DNA from: an uncultured Flavobacteriales bacterium
GTDB lineage: Bacteria > Bacteroidota > Bacteroidia > Flavobacteriales > Flavobacteriaceae
NCBI GenBank assembly: GCA_913058295.1
Contig: CAJXRD010000026.1
Location: 1 to 43,360, forward strand
Length of the DNA: 43,360 bases
Direction: 5' to 3'
The position numbers and the translations under genes are program-made. Under the pieces are notes generated by a model. That model made no database searches. It was not told where the DNA came from and saw only the letters and a list, made by a program, of their open reading frames with translations. Shown in pieces: positions 10,001 to 17,564 of the stretch (the stretch's first letter is position 1; each line of letters begins with the position of its first letter).

Positions 10001-10243
10001 TGCCCACTTTTCTTTTCTAAATAAACGATACTTTGAAATATTACCGATAAAGTTGATGACAAACATTCCCATTATTGCTTCGAACCACCAAGCATTATAA
10101 ATTAATTCTCTGGTATAAGGAGTCGGAGAAGTGTCTGCCGAGGCATCCATAAAGGTTCCAGTAGCCATAGCAGCTGCAAAAACAATAAATAAAACGGAAG
10201 TTAATCGAGTTGAAAAAAGAATAGCGGATATTTTCTTTATCAT
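7079..10243 (-). CDS. ccsBA: Fused cytochrome c biogenesis protein CcsB/CcsA (ResB-ResC type)
   Basis: 1054 residues. System II cytochrome c assembly exports haem and attaches it to CxxCH motifs of periplasmic cytochromes. The N-terminal part (about 1-470) is ResB/CcsB-like, with membrane helices near 10-30, 45-65 and 80-100, a large periplasmic domain and a helix near 440-460. The C-terminal part (about 750-1054) is CcsA, with the haem-handling WWD segment WGRYWGWDPKETW near residue 950 and conserved His in HENW, WLMIHVAV and GLHSYA. Between them, near 475-495, is a signal-peptide-like helix (MILLLLISFTGFAQEN) leading to a second periplasmic domain, suggesting fusion of two once separate genes. 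Fusion is usual in Bacteroidota. The gene appears monocistronic. Confidence 0.93.
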   Translation of the reverse strand: MIKKISAILFSTRLTSVLFIVFAAAMATGTFMDASADTSPTPYTRELIYNAWWFEAIMGMFVINFIGNISKYRLFRKEKWATLLIHLSFLFIILGAFVTRYISFEGMMHIREGATENTMLSSETYLNTFIDGDYKVDGVPQRRTVKPMQLRLSERLNNDFEYNTDYNGQKVSVKFKNFISNAKKGVVESEDGKGYLKIVEAGDGQRHDHWIGDGDILNIHNILFAFNNPTEGAINLSHTDGKYSIKSPFEGEYMRMADQFKGTLVKDSVQDFQLRSLYQVADMAFVIPENVMTGTNGIIKAPLSEPTNQDALILEITSGGETKIAEILGGKGVVANPIATEVGGLKVYLSYGSKEYELPFSITLNDFIADKYPGTEKNYSAFKSKVTVNKSETEFYDYEIFMNNILDEQGYRLFQASFDGDEKGSVLSINHDFWGTWITYIGYSLLYFALLAILFDKNTRFADLKRMLEKIKKKKAKLSMILLLLISFTGFAQENDSHQSELSKEKLDSIILVNATSKEHAAKFAHLVIQDNGRMKPVNTFASELLRKISRKNAYNSLDANQVFVSMIEFPRLWMEVPIISLKRGNDSIREIIGIDKDATHFALMDLIDEEGYNKLGPYIQEASKAVNKNQFQKDFIKAYENFYLLNQTLSGSIFKIFPVPEDPNNQWVSYPELAEVNYKEADSAFTRNILPYYFETLRESRITGDYSTAVELLDGITNFQKKFGVEVMPSDSRIKTEVLYNKVDIFNRLYKYFALFGMIMFVFIVVQIFNENKTVNTLIKVCKYIIWSFFIMLTLGLIARWYVSGHAPWSDAYESIIYVGWATVFFGISLGKRSDLTIASTAFVAAIILWVAHENWIDPSISNLQPVLDSYWLMIHVAVIVASYGPFTLGMILGLTSLLLIVLTTKKNYKKMELNIKELTVITEMALTVGLVMLTIGNFLGGQWANESWGRYWGWDPKETWALISIMIYAFVIHMRIVPGLRGKWSFNFAAVIAYASIMMTYFGVNFYLTGLHSYASGDVPVTPSFVWYFTAFVLLLSALAYVKHKKYYTKKG

Positions 10244-10260
10244 GGAATGTTAATTTTCAG

Positions 10261-10268
10261 CAAATTTA
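10261..10268 (-). promoter_or_regulatory. Possible -7 element of ccsBA
   Basis: On the minus strand TAAATTTG lies 17 nt upstream of the ccsBA ATG. No matching TTG is seen at the usual distance, so the call is tentative. Confidence 0.35.
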
Positions 10269-10312
10269 AGTAATTCCATTCAGTAATTATATGATATATG
10301 TTAATGTTTAAG

Positions 10313-10705
10313 TTACATTTTTGGTTTGTTTTTAAAAATCTCCATATTCATAAAAGTACTCATATTTCTAGCTCTATTTTTTGCCAATTGTGCAACATCT
10401 CCTTCAAACATATCATCTATTGTTTTATGCCACATATTAATCCAAGTCCCAAAATGCAACTCATTTATGGTATGATTATATTGTTCATCTACCTCTATAT
10501 GTTTCACTAAAGGGTTTCCTGTATACTTTTTAAGGAAAAATAAATTCGTTTCCCAGAAATCCGTTAATAGATCTAAATGAGTTTCCCAATCTTTTATCAC
10601 CGTGTTGAAAATTGGCCCTAATAATTCATTCTCTCTAACTTTTGAATAGAAATTATTTACCAATAGTGCAATATCTTCTCTTGAGTTTATATCTTTTTTT
10701 TGCAT
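10313..10705 (-). CDS. Group III truncated haemoglobin
   Basis: 130 residues, the normal size of a group III truncated haemoglobin, a small cytoplasmic haem protein linked in other bacteria to oxygen or nitric oxide handling. By comparison with Campylobacter Ctb, Y20 in NNFYSKV is the distal B10 Tyr, H69 in NPLVKHIEV the proximal haem ligand, and W88 in HFGTWINMW the G8 Trp. The segment ENELLGPIFNTVI is typical for the group. It lies just upstream of ccsBA on the same strand with a gap of 69 nt, so it may share a transcript with cytochrome c assembly. The antisense open frame over it has no coding support. Confidence 0.93.
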   Translation of the reverse strand: MQKKDINSREDIALLVNNFYSKVRENELLGPIFNTVIKDWETHLDLLTDFWETNLFFLKKYTGNPLVKHIEVDEQYNHTINELHFGTWINMWHKTIDDMFEGDVAQLAKNRARNMSTFMNMEIFKNKPKM

Positions 10706-10721
10706 CCTAATAATTATACTA

Positions 10722-10729
10722 CAAAGGTA
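10722..10729 (-). promoter_or_regulatory. Possible -7 element of the truncated haemoglobin gene
   Basis: On the minus strand TACCTTTG fits TAnnTTTG and lies 16 nt upstream of the ATG at 10705. The -33 TTG is not evident. Confidence 0.4.
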
Positions 10730-10782
10730 TAGATTCCATTAGTTTTTCTGAAAGAATGTTGTTACTCAAAAAAACAAAATTT

Positions 10783-10865
10783 GAGATTCCTCATCTCTCG
10801 TGCCTCTTTCTGTCGGAATGACAATTGTCATTCCGACAGAACATAGTGACTGAAGAATCTCAGAA
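10783..10865. repeat. Palindromic dispersed-repeat element (REP-like)
   Basis: The core is a perfect 30-bp palindrome at 10810-10839, built on CTGTCGGAATGACA and its complement. Outer arms continue the symmetry imperfectly: GAGATTCCTC on the left against GAAGAATCTC on the right. A degenerate half-unit, GCTCTGAATGACAG, follows at about 10908-10921. The wording (GGAATGACA next to GAGATTC) is what I know from intergenic palindromes scattered in flavobacterial genomes. It sits between the divergent haemoglobin and DUF2520 genes and may fold as RNA or cruciform DNA. Only one full copy is in the window. Confidence 0.7.
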
Positions 10866-10951
10866 ACTAAGAAATAAAAAAATAAGATTATTCGCTTTGT
10901 ATACTCCGCTCTGAATGACAGTTTCAATAACAAAATACTTATCTTCGCTTT

Positions 10952-11707
10952 ATGATTAAAGTGATAATTTTAGGATTTGGAAATGTTGGACAGCACCTTT
11001 ATCAAGCTTTCTCAAGAAATTCAAAAGTGGATGTTATTCAGGTATTTAATCGATCTCCAATTAATTTTTCTGAAGAGTTTCAAGTTAGCTTCACAACAGA
11101 TATTAGGCAACTAAAAGAAGCTGATATTTATATTATTGCTGTCCCTGATGATACCATCCAGGAACTTTCTAAAAAATTACCACTAAAAAATAAATTGGTC
11201 GTTCATACTTCAGGAAGTGTTGCTTTGAATCATCTTTCAGATAATAACAAGAAGGGAGTTTTTTATCCTTTACAAACTTTTTCAAAAAATGCAGTAGTGG
11301 ATTTTAAAAGTATTCCTATTTGTATTGAAGCTAATAATAAAGAGGATTTAAAATCGCTAAAACAATTGGGTTCGGCGATTTCTGAAAATATCCAAGAAAT
11401 AAATTCAAAAGAAAGAGAGCAATTGCATCTATCTGCAGTATTTGTAAATAATTTCGTTAATTATCTATATCAAGTTGGAAGTGATTTACTCTTGGATAAT
11501 TCTTTATCCTTCGATTTATTAAAACCACTTATTAAAGAAACCGCTAAAAAAATGGAAAGCTTAAATCCTGTAGATTCGCAAACAGGACCAGCCAAAAGAA
11601 ATGACTTCAAAACAATTGAAAATCATTTACATTTGTTAGAAGGAAGTCCTTATAAGGAGATATATGAAGTAATGACAAAGAAAATACAGAATAAAAATTA
11701 TAAATAA
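10952..11707 (+). CDS. Rossmann-fold DUF2520 protein
   Basis: 251 residues. The N-terminus carries a dinucleotide-binding GxGxxG (G8, G10, G13 in LGFGNVGQHL), as in the F420/NADP and ProC-like oxidoreductase superfamily. The C-terminal half (HLSAVFVNNFVNYLYQVG, then NPVDSQTGPAKRND) is the DUF2520 domain, a helical dimerisation and active-site module like that of ketopantoate reductases. A cytoplasmic NAD(P)-dependent reductase or dehydrogenase is likely, but no substrate is known. It heads a run with a KdsC-like phosphatase, UbiA and Maf genes, an arrangement I know from other flavobacteria. A TATCTTCG at 10940-10947 could be a weak -7 box giving a very short leader. Confidence 0.85.
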   Translation: MIKVIILGFGNVGQHLYQAFSRNSKVDVIQVFNRSPINFSEEFQVSFTTDIRQLKEADIYIIAVPDDTIQELSKKLPLKNKLVVHTSGSVALNHLSDNNKKGVFYPLQTFSKNAVVDFKSIPICIEANNKEDLKSLKQLGSAISENIQEINSKEREQLHLSAVFVNNFVNYLYQVGSDLLLDNSLSFDLLKPLIKETAKKMESLNPVDSQTGPAKRNDFKTIENHLHLLEGSPYKEIYEVMTKKIQNKNYK

Positions 11708-11715
11708 CATTTAAA

Positions 11716-11740
11716 AGATACCCGCCTTCGCGGGCATGAC
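11716..11740. repeat. Short hairpin repeat in the operon gap (CCCGCCTTCGCGGG type)
   Basis: GATACCCGCCTTCGCGGGCA contains a CCCGC/GCGGG stem with a tetraloop and continues into TGACAA. It is a GC-rich island in AT-rich DNA. It shares the trailing ATGACA with the element at 10783 and resembles mobile intergenic repeats of flavobacteria. The ATG at 11736 belongs to this repeat, which creates a false upstream start for the next gene. Confidence 0.65.
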
Positions 11741-11741
11741 A

Positions 11742-12275
11742 ATGGAAAAAAATTATAAAGAATACCTAAATCAAATCACTACTTTAATATTTGATGTAGA
11801 TGGTGTATTAACCGATGGCACTATAATTATCACAACCGATGGAAGTATGCACCGGACTATGCACACCAAAGATGGATTTGCACTTAAAACAGCCGTAGAC
11901 AAAGGATTTCATGTTTGTATTATTTCTGGTGGAACTGACGAAGGAGTTAGAAAACGTCTAAAAGGTTTAGGAATAACAGATATACATTTAGGGGCACATC
12001 ATAAAACAGAGACCATGAACACCTATTTACAGGGCAACAATATAGAAAGAGAAAATGTTTTGTACATGGGAGATGATATACCAGATTTATATGTGATGCA
12101 AGAGGTTGGATTGCCATGTTGCCCACAAGATGCCGTTCCAGAAATTAAAGGAGTTTCTAAATATGTCTCTCATAAAAAAGGAGGAAAAGGATGTGTTAGA
12201 GATGTGATTGAACAAGTTTTAAAAGTTCAAGGAAAGTGGTTGTCGAACGACAATGTTAGCGCTAAATACGATTAA
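11742..12275 (+). CDS. KdsC-like HAD phosphatase (Kdo-8-phosphate phosphatase family)
   Basis: 177 residues from the ATG at 11742; the in-frame ATG at 11736 is part of a repeat. This is a C0-type HAD hydrolase without a cap domain, like KdsC, which makes Kdo for lipopolysaccharide. HAD motif I is FDVDGVLTDG with nucleophile D18 and acid D20, motif II is IISGG, and motif IV is MGDDIPDLYVM. The C-terminal block KKGGKGCVRDVIEQVL is the KdsC tail that closes the active site of a neighbouring subunit. It works in the cytoplasm, probably as a tetramer. The C0 class also contains phosphatases for related nonulosonates, so Kdo-8-phosphate is the likely but not certain substrate. Confidence 0.88.
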   Translation: MEKNYKEYLNQITTLIFDVDGVLTDGTIIITTDGSMHRTMHTKDGFALKTAVDKGFHVCIISGGTDEGVRKRLKGLGITDIHLGAHHKTETMNTYLQGNNIERENVLYMGDDIPDLYVMQEVGLPCCPQDAVPEIKGVSKYVSHKKGGKGCVRDVIEQVLKVQGKWLSNDNVSAKYD

Positions 12276-12374
12276 TTAAAAAATAGAATAAAGAGAAAAG
12301 ACAATAGAATCAAAACTTGGTTCTACTTCACTCAAAAAAGCAATATTTTTATAATAATTAACTCAGCTTATCCA

Positions 12375-13286
12375 TTGTCTTATTTAAAATTAATACGATT
12401 TCAGAACCTTATCATTATTGCCTTGATACAGGTTTTCATAAGGTTTGGACTTTTCTTACCCTTAGGTGTCGATATCACTTTATCAAATTTTGAATTTACC
12501 CTATTAATCTTAGCTACCATTTGTCTTGCAGCTGCAGGAAATATTATTAATGATATTAATGATGTTGCCATAGATAAAGTAAACAAACCTTCAAAAGTAA
12601 TAATCGGTAAAAAGATTTCAGAAAAAACAGCTTATAATCTCTTTGTAATCTTTAACGTAATTGGTGTTGGTATAGGTTTTTATTTATCTAATACCATTAA
12701 CAAATCTGTTTTCGCAACTCTTTTTATTTTAATTTCAGCATTGCTTTATTTATATGCTACTTATTTAAAAGCACTACCACTTATAGGGAATATTGTAATA
12801 TCCTCTTTAGTAGCTTTAAGTCTTATAATAGTGGGATTATTCGATTTATTACCTGCTATAAACTCTATAAATCAAGAGTACCAATCTTTAGCTTTTAGTA
12901 TGGTCCTCAATTATGCGTTTTTTGCATTTATCATCAACCTTATACGAGAAATTGTAAAAGATATAGAAGATATAAATGGAGATAAAAACGGTGGGCTAAA
13001 CACCCTACCTATAGCCATTGGAAGGAAAAGAGCTTCTTATATAGCTTTTGGTTTAGGGATCCTAACCTTATTTGCAACGATATACTATATCTATGTACAC
13101 CTTTACAATTTTACTATTGCAATTGTCTATTTTTTACTATTAATAATAGCACCCCTACTCTATTTTTGCACAAAAATTTGGGATGCAAAAGATAAAAGCG
13201 ACTATCACTTTTTATCTAAATTATTAAAAATTATTATGCTTTTAGGAATGTGTTCCATCCTACTCTATCCTTTTATAATCTATTAA
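12375..13286 (+). CDS. UbiA-family prenyltransferase
   Basis: 303 residues, an integral membrane protein with about nine helices. UbiA enzymes transfer a prenyl chain from prenyl diphosphate to an acceptor. Both Asp-rich Mg-diphosphate motifs are present: NDxxDxxxD at residues 59-67 (NDINDVAID) and D196-x2-D199-x3-D203 in KDIEDINGDKNG. The start is a TTG at 12375; no in-frame ATG lies nearby and the N-terminus MSYLKLIRFQNL matches relatives, which are often labelled geranylgeranylglycerol-phosphate geranylgeranyltransferase. The acceptor is not determined by sequence. Two bases separate it from the Maf gene, so they are co-transcribed. The 98-nt gap before it holds nothing I can name. Confidence 0.87.
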   Translation: MSYLKLIRFQNLIIIALIQVFIRFGLFLPLGVDITLSNFEFTLLILATICLAAAGNIINDINDVAIDKVNKPSKVIIGKKISEKTAYNLFVIFNVIGVGIGFYLSNTINKSVFATLFILISALLYLYATYLKALPLIGNIVISSLVALSLIIVGLFDLLPAINSINQEYQSLAFSMVLNYAFFAFIINLIREIVKDIEDINGDKNGGLNTLPIAIGRKRASYIAFGLGILTLFATIYYIYVHLYNFTIAIVYFLLLIIAPLLYFCTKIWDAKDKSDYHFLSKLLKIIMLLGMCSILLYPFIIY

Positions 13287-13288
13287 TT

Positions 13289-13876
13289 ATGCTATCTGAA
13301 AAATTAAAAAACCATAACATTATTCTTGCCTCTGGTTCCCCAAGAAGGCATCATTTTTTTAAAGAAATGGGAATTGATTTCGCAATTGAAGTAAAAGAAA
13401 TAAATGAAATCTACCCAGAGCATTTAAAAGGTGCAGAGATTACAGATTATCTTTCTAAACTAAAAGCTGCTGCTTTTAGTGATCTTTCTAATAAAGATAT
13501 TGTTATTACAAGTGATACTATAGTATGGCAGAATGAAAAAGCAATAGAAAAGCCGAAAGACTTTGAAGATGCGTTTAAAATGTTGAAATCCTTTAGTGGA
13601 GGAATGCATGAAGTATTTACTTCCGTTTCGTTTACTGGAAAAAACTTTCAGAAAACCATCCATGATTCTACAAAAGTTTGGTTCAATACCTTAAAAGATG
13701 AAGAAATAACCTATTACTTAAACACCTGTAATCCTTATGATAAAGCTGGTAGTTATGGAATACAAGAATGGATTGGTTATATAGGCATCCATAAAATTGA
13801 AGGCTCCTACTTTAACGTTATGGGTTTACCAACACATCTAGTTTATAAAACCTTAATGGAAATTGCCAATTCTTAA
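13289..13876 (+). CDS. maf: Maf-type nucleoside triphosphate pyrophosphatase
   Basis: 195 residues. Maf (YhdE) proteins hydrolyse dTTP, UTP and modified pyrimidine nucleotides to monophosphates as house-cleaning enzymes in the cytoplasm. The family start LASGSPRR (residues 13-20) binds the triphosphate, the catalytic Asp is D76 in ITSDTIVW, and KPKDFEDAFKML and GGMHEVFTSV follow in the usual order. YGIQEWIGYIGIHKIEGSY near the C-terminus is also typical. The ATG at 13289 is chosen because the frame upstream lies entirely within the UbiA gene. The spacing suggests translational coupling with UbiA. Confidence 0.93.
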   Translation: MLSEKLKNHNIILASGSPRRHHFFKEMGIDFAIEVKEINEIYPEHLKGAEITDYLSKLKAAAFSDLSNKDIVITSDTIVWQNEKAIEKPKDFEDAFKMLKSFSGGMHEVFTSVSFTGKNFQKTIHDSTKVWFNTLKDEEITYYLNTCNPYDKAGSYGIQEWIGYIGIHKIEGSYFNVMGLPTHLVYKTLMEIANS

Positions 13877-13927
13877 TTTTATAGTAAATTAGACTTGTTC
13901 ATTTTAAATTTAAAACTCCTTCAAAAG

Positions 13928-14854
13928 ATGAAAAGGATATCTAAAGCTTTAAACCTATTATTTCAATTTAGTTTTGTGATTTCACTTTTCATTTCTTGTA
14001 ATAAAAATGAAGCACATAAAGGCAAAACTATAGCTGAAGACATTACCTATAGAAATTTAAGCCCAGAATTTAAAGAATATTGGTTTTCTGGAAAAGCTGA
14101 AATTACTTCCTATGAACTTTCGCAGTTACGATATGGGGAACTTCGGGAAGGAACAGCAGTTAGTATTTTTGTTACTGAAGACTTTCTCCCTAATGAACAT
14201 GTTAAAGCGAATGATTATTCTGAAAATAACATCCCAGTTATAAAACTAAACAGTACTAAAAAATTCATAACGGGAATCTATCCCTATTCTATAATGAATA
14301 GCACTTTTAGTCCTTTATCGACAAAAGAACATCCTATTAAAATCTCTACCTCTTCACAGGAATGGTGTGGACAAGTATATATGCAATTGAATAATACCGA
14401 TAAGTTTGAAATTCTTTCTCACTCCTATTTTGAAGGAGAAGCAGATCAAAACTTAAACCTTGATAAAGAAATACTTGAAAACGAACTTTGGAATCTAATT
14501 AGAATCAATCCTGAAGAATTACCAATTGGTGATTTTATGATGATTCCTTCTTTTGAATATTTGCGATTAGATCATAAAGCAATAAAACCCTATAAAGCAA
14601 CTGCAAATATTATTAAAAAGGGTTCAGAAAGTATTTATACCATAATTTATCCAAATCTTCCTAGGCAATTGGTTATTTACTTTAATAGTTCTTTTCCTTT
14701 TGAAATTGAAAAATGGGAAGAATCTGCTTTTGCAAATCCGATGGACAGCATTGGTTTAAAAACTACTGCCACAAAAATTAATAGAATGCGAACTAATTAT
14801 TGGGCACAAAACAGTAATAAAGACAGAACTCTTAGAGATTCACTAGGACTGTAA
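13928..14854 (+). CDS. Lipoprotein of unknown function downstream of maf
   Basis: 308 residues from the ATG at 13928. The N-terminus MKRISKALNLLF leads to a lipobox ending in ISLFISC, so the mature protein is a lipoprotein starting CNKNEAHKG. The body has recurring polar beta-strand segments and conserved-looking aromatic blocks (ITSYELSQLRYGELREGTA, EEWCGQVY-like SQEWCGQVYMQL, and FEIEKWEESAF near the end) but no catalytic motif that I recognise. Its position 51 nt after maf suggests co-transcription. Homologues have sometimes inherited the name of the Maf neighbour in automatic annotation; this protein shows no Maf motifs. Confidence 0.78.
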   Translation: MKRISKALNLLFQFSFVISLFISCNKNEAHKGKTIAEDITYRNLSPEFKEYWFSGKAEITSYELSQLRYGELREGTAVSIFVTEDFLPNEHVKANDYSENNIPVIKLNSTKKFITGIYPYSIMNSTFSPLSTKEHPIKISTSSQEWCGQVYMQLNNTDKFEILSHSYFEGEADQNLNLDKEILENELWNLIRINPEELPIGDFMMIPSFEYLRLDHKAIKPYKATANIIKKGSESIYTIIYPNLPRQLVIYFNSSFPFEIEKWEESAFANPMDSIGLKTTATKINRMRTNYWAQNSNKDRTLRDSLGL

Positions 14855-14872
14855 GTTCAGTTTCCTTTTTTA

Positions 14873-14900
14873 TTGTTAAAGATTAGCTAATTTACTTTTG
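14873..14900 (+). promoter_or_regulatory. Promoter of the PIG-L/symporter operon
   Basis: TTG at 14873-14875, a 17-nt spacer and TACTTTTG at 14893-14900 match the Bacteroidota consensus. The predicted RNA start lies some 40 nt before the ATG at 14949, and supports that start over the upstream in-frame codon at 14898, which would overlap the -7 box. Confidence 0.65.
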
Positions 14901-14948
14901 CAAATTTTCAATTTAAGTATATTTGGGAGATTCCAATTAAAACCATCT

Positions 14949-17447
14949 ATGCGAAAAATTACCATTACCTTATTCCTATTATTATTTAGTGTTGTTTCTC
15001 TTTTTGCACAACAACCGGAAAAACCAACAGCTTCAGAAATTTATCACAACCTTCAAAAACTTAATTTTTTAGGTTCGGCAATGTATATCGCTGCACATCC
15101 AGATGATGAAAACCAGCGTTTGATTTCTTATTTAGCCAATCATGTACATGCAAGAACTGCCTACCTTTCTATTACTAGAGGTGATGGAGGTCAAAATTTA
15201 ATTGGCCCAGAAATTAGAGAATTATTAGGTGTTATTAGAACACAAGAATTAGTAGCTGCAAGAAAAACTGATGGAGGCCAACAGTTTTTTACTCGTGCGA
15301 ATGACTTTGGTTATTCAAAACACCCAGATGAAACTCTAGAAATTTGGAATGAAAAAGAAGTTTTAGGAGATGTCGTTCTAAATATTAGAAGGTTTAAACC
15401 AGATATCATTATTAATCGGTTTGATTATAAAAACCCAGGAAGTACACACGGGCATCATACATCCTCTGCAATGTTAAGTGTAGATGCATTCGATTTAGTA
15501 GGAGATGATTCTCACTATCCAGAAACTGTAGAAAAATTTGGAACCTGGCAACCAAAACGCTTATTTTTCAATACCTCTTGGTGGTTTTATGGGTCTAAAG
15601 AGAAGTTTGAAAAAGCGGACAAAACCAATTTGTTAGAAGTAGAAACTGGAACTTATTATTCAGATCTTGGACTTTCTAACGGAGAGATTGCTGCTTTAAG
15701 TAGAAGTATGCATAAATCTCAAGGATTTGGTAATACTGGAACTAGAGGGAGTCAAATAGAATATTTAGAGTTTTTAAAAGGAGATTTTCCAAATGGCAAA
15801 AAAGATTTGTTTGAAGGGATTAATACTACTTGGACAAGAGTTGAAGGTGGTCAATCTATAGGAGATATTTTAAATCCCTTGGAGGATAATTTCAATTTTA
15901 AAAATCCTTCCGAAATGATTCCACAACTAATAGATGCATTTCAGTTATTACAAAAACTTCCAGAAGGACATTGGAAAACTATAAAGTTGGAGGAATTAAA
16001 AAACCTAATTGCAGAATGCGCTGGATTGTATCTTGAAGCGGTTGCAAGTGCGCAAAGCATTTCCCCTAATGGAGAAGTGATTATTAGTATTGAAGCGATT
16101 AATAGATCTAAATCGAATATCGAACTTGGTTCTGTTAGATCACCGATTGTTTCCTTCCCTACTACTTTTGCTCCTACACCATTATTAAAGAATAAAAAAT
16201 ATACATTAGAAAGTGTAGAAGGAACTTTTTCAGTAAGAGAAATCAATAATCCATATTGGTTAAATGAAAAAGGAACTATTGGAATGTATCAGGTAAACGA
16301 TTCTAACTTAATTGGATTCCCAGATAGAGAAATGAATTTTCCAATTATTTTTAACCTTACTATCGAAGGCGTTTCTTTTGACTTATCAAGAAATCTAATT
16401 TATAAATTTAACGATCCTGTTAAAGGAGAAGTATATCAACCTTTTGATGTATTACCAGAAGTTACTTCTAGCATCCCAGAAAAAGTAATTATTTTCTCTA
16501 CTAATGATTCAAAACAAATACCTGTTAAAGTACGTGCTGGAAAGGACAATATAGAAGGAACGGTTTCTTTGCAATATCCAGAAGGATGGATAATTACCCC
16601 AGATAGTCAAGCCTTTAGTTTAACTAAAAAAGGAGAAGATGCAACGGTTATGTTCACGGTACAACCGCCTGCCAATCAAAGTGAAGGGCAATTAAAATCG
16701 GTAATAAAAATTGGAAACGATACCTACCATAAAGAACTTATAGAAATTGATTACGATCATATCCCCTATCAAACTGTTTTATTGCCTTCAGAAGCGAAAA
16801 TCGTTCATATTAGCCTTCAGAAAAAAGGAGAGAATATTGGCTATATAAAAGGAGCTGGAGATGCCATTCCTGAAAGCTTAGAACAAATAGGTTATCAGGT
16901 AACTTCTATTGATCCTTCAGAAATAAATTCAGAAGAACTAAAACAATACGACGCAATCGTTGTTGGAATTAGAGCTTATAATACTCTTCCGGAATTGGCT
17001 TTCAAACAAAAAGAATTAAATGCTTATGTAGAAAATGGTGGGACCTTAATTCTTCAGTACAATACCAGCCATAGATTGGTAACGAAAGATTTGGCTCCAT
17101 ATCCCTTAGAATTGTCTAGAGACAGAGTAACCGATGAATTTTCAAAAGTAACTCTTCTTGCACCTAAACATCCTGTTTTAAATACTCCCAATAAAATCAC
17201 ACAAGAAGATTTTAATGGCTGGGTACAAGAAAGAGGGCTTTATTTTCCGAACGAATGGTCGAAAGAATTTACTCCCATTTTAGGAATGCAGGACAACAAT
17301 CAAAAACAAACACAAGGATCCTTATTGGTTGCTCAATACGGTGAAGGATATTACATATATACAGGGATTAGTTTTTTTAGAGAACTACCTGCTGGGGTAT
17401 CTGGTGCGTACAGATTATTTGCTAATTTATTATCTATAGGAAAATGA
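14949..17447 (+). CDS. Secreted PIG-L family deacetylase with C-terminal glutaminase-like domain
   Basis: 832 residues with a signal peptide (MRKITITLFLLLFSVVSLFAQ). The PIG-L/LmbE domain, residues about 35-290, has the zinc motif AHPDDE (H50, D52, D53) and a later His cluster STHGHHTS (H167-H170). Such enzymes remove N-acetyl groups from sugars. The middle (about 370-600) is beta-sandwich-like, in keeping with a carbohydrate-binding or NPCBM-type region. The C-terminal 200 residues (YDAIVVGIRAYNTLPEL, VENGGTLILQYN) look like a class I glutamine amidotransferase or ThuA fold without a clear catalytic Cys. The last codons overlap the next small gene by ATGA, and a symporter follows, pointing to uptake and processing of an acetylated sugar or glycoconjugate. 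Confidence 0.88.
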   Translation: MRKITITLFLLLFSVVSLFAQQPEKPTASEIYHNLQKLNFLGSAMYIAAHPDDENQRLISYLANHVHARTAYLSITRGDGGQNLIGPEIRELLGVIRTQELVAARKTDGGQQFFTRANDFGYSKHPDETLEIWNEKEVLGDVVLNIRRFKPDIIINRFDYKNPGSTHGHHTSSAMLSVDAFDLVGDDSHYPETVEKFGTWQPKRLFFNTSWWFYGSKEKFEKADKTNLLEVETGTYYSDLGLSNGEIAALSRSMHKSQGFGNTGTRGSQIEYLEFLKGDFPNGKKDLFEGINTTWTRVEGGQSIGDILNPLEDNFNFKNPSEMIPQLIDAFQLLQKLPEGHWKTIKLEELKNLIAECAGLYLEAVASAQSISPNGEVIISIEAINRSKSNIELGSVRSPIVSFPTTFAPTPLLKNKKYTLESVEGTFSVREINNPYWLNEKGTIGMYQVNDSNLIGFPDREMNFPIIFNLTIEGVSFDLSRNLIYKFNDPVKGEVYQPFDVLPEVTSSIPEKVIIFSTNDSKQIPVKVRAGKDNIEGTVSLQYPEGWIITPDSQAFSLTKKGEDATVMFTVQPPANQSEGQLKSVIKIGNDTYHKELIEIDYDHIPYQTVLLPSEAKIVHISLQKKGENIGYIKGAGDAIPESLEQIGYQVTSIDPSEINSEELKQYDAIVVGIRAYNTLPELAFKQKELNAYVENGGTLILQYNTSHRLVTKDLAPYPLELSRDRVTDEFSKVTLLAPKHPVLNTPNKITQEDFNGWVQERGLYFPNEWSKEFTPILGMQDNNQKQTQGSLLVAQYGEGYYIYTGISFFRELPAGVSGAYRLFANLLSIGK

Positions 17448-17563
17448 TAGAAGACAAAGAAGAAACTGTAAAATTTACTTGGAAGGCAAGCTATACTTGG
17501 GTATTATTATTTAACACCCTTTACATTGTATTGTTTTATTTATTAATGAATAGCTTTAATTAG
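17444..17563 (+). CDS. 39-residue membrane protein coupled to the symporter
   Basis: The ATG overlaps the PIG-L stop codon (ATGA at 17444-17447), and the TAG at 17561-17563 is followed one base later by the symporter ATG. The protein has an acidic start (MIEDKEETVKFTWKASY), then a single membrane helix (WVLLFNTLYIVLFYLLMNSF). The overlap and tight spacing on both sides argue strongly that it is translated. By analogy to small accessory subunits of other solute:sodium symporters it may be a partner of the transporter downstream; that is inference. Confidence 0.78.
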   Translation: MIEDKEETVKFTWKASYTWVLLFNTLYIVLFYLLMNSFN

Positions 17564-17564
17564 T

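Noticed and set aside
10298-10510. 70-residue plus-strand frame
   Set aside because: Antisense to the well-supported truncated haemoglobin gene.
13928-14854. Second Maf/septum inhibitor
   Set aside because: It is a lipoprotein with no SGSPRR or SDT motif; the name would be borrowed from its neighbour.
15941-16246. 101-residue minus-strand frame
   Set aside because: Antisense shadow of the PIG-L deacetylase gene without start signals or recognisable domain.
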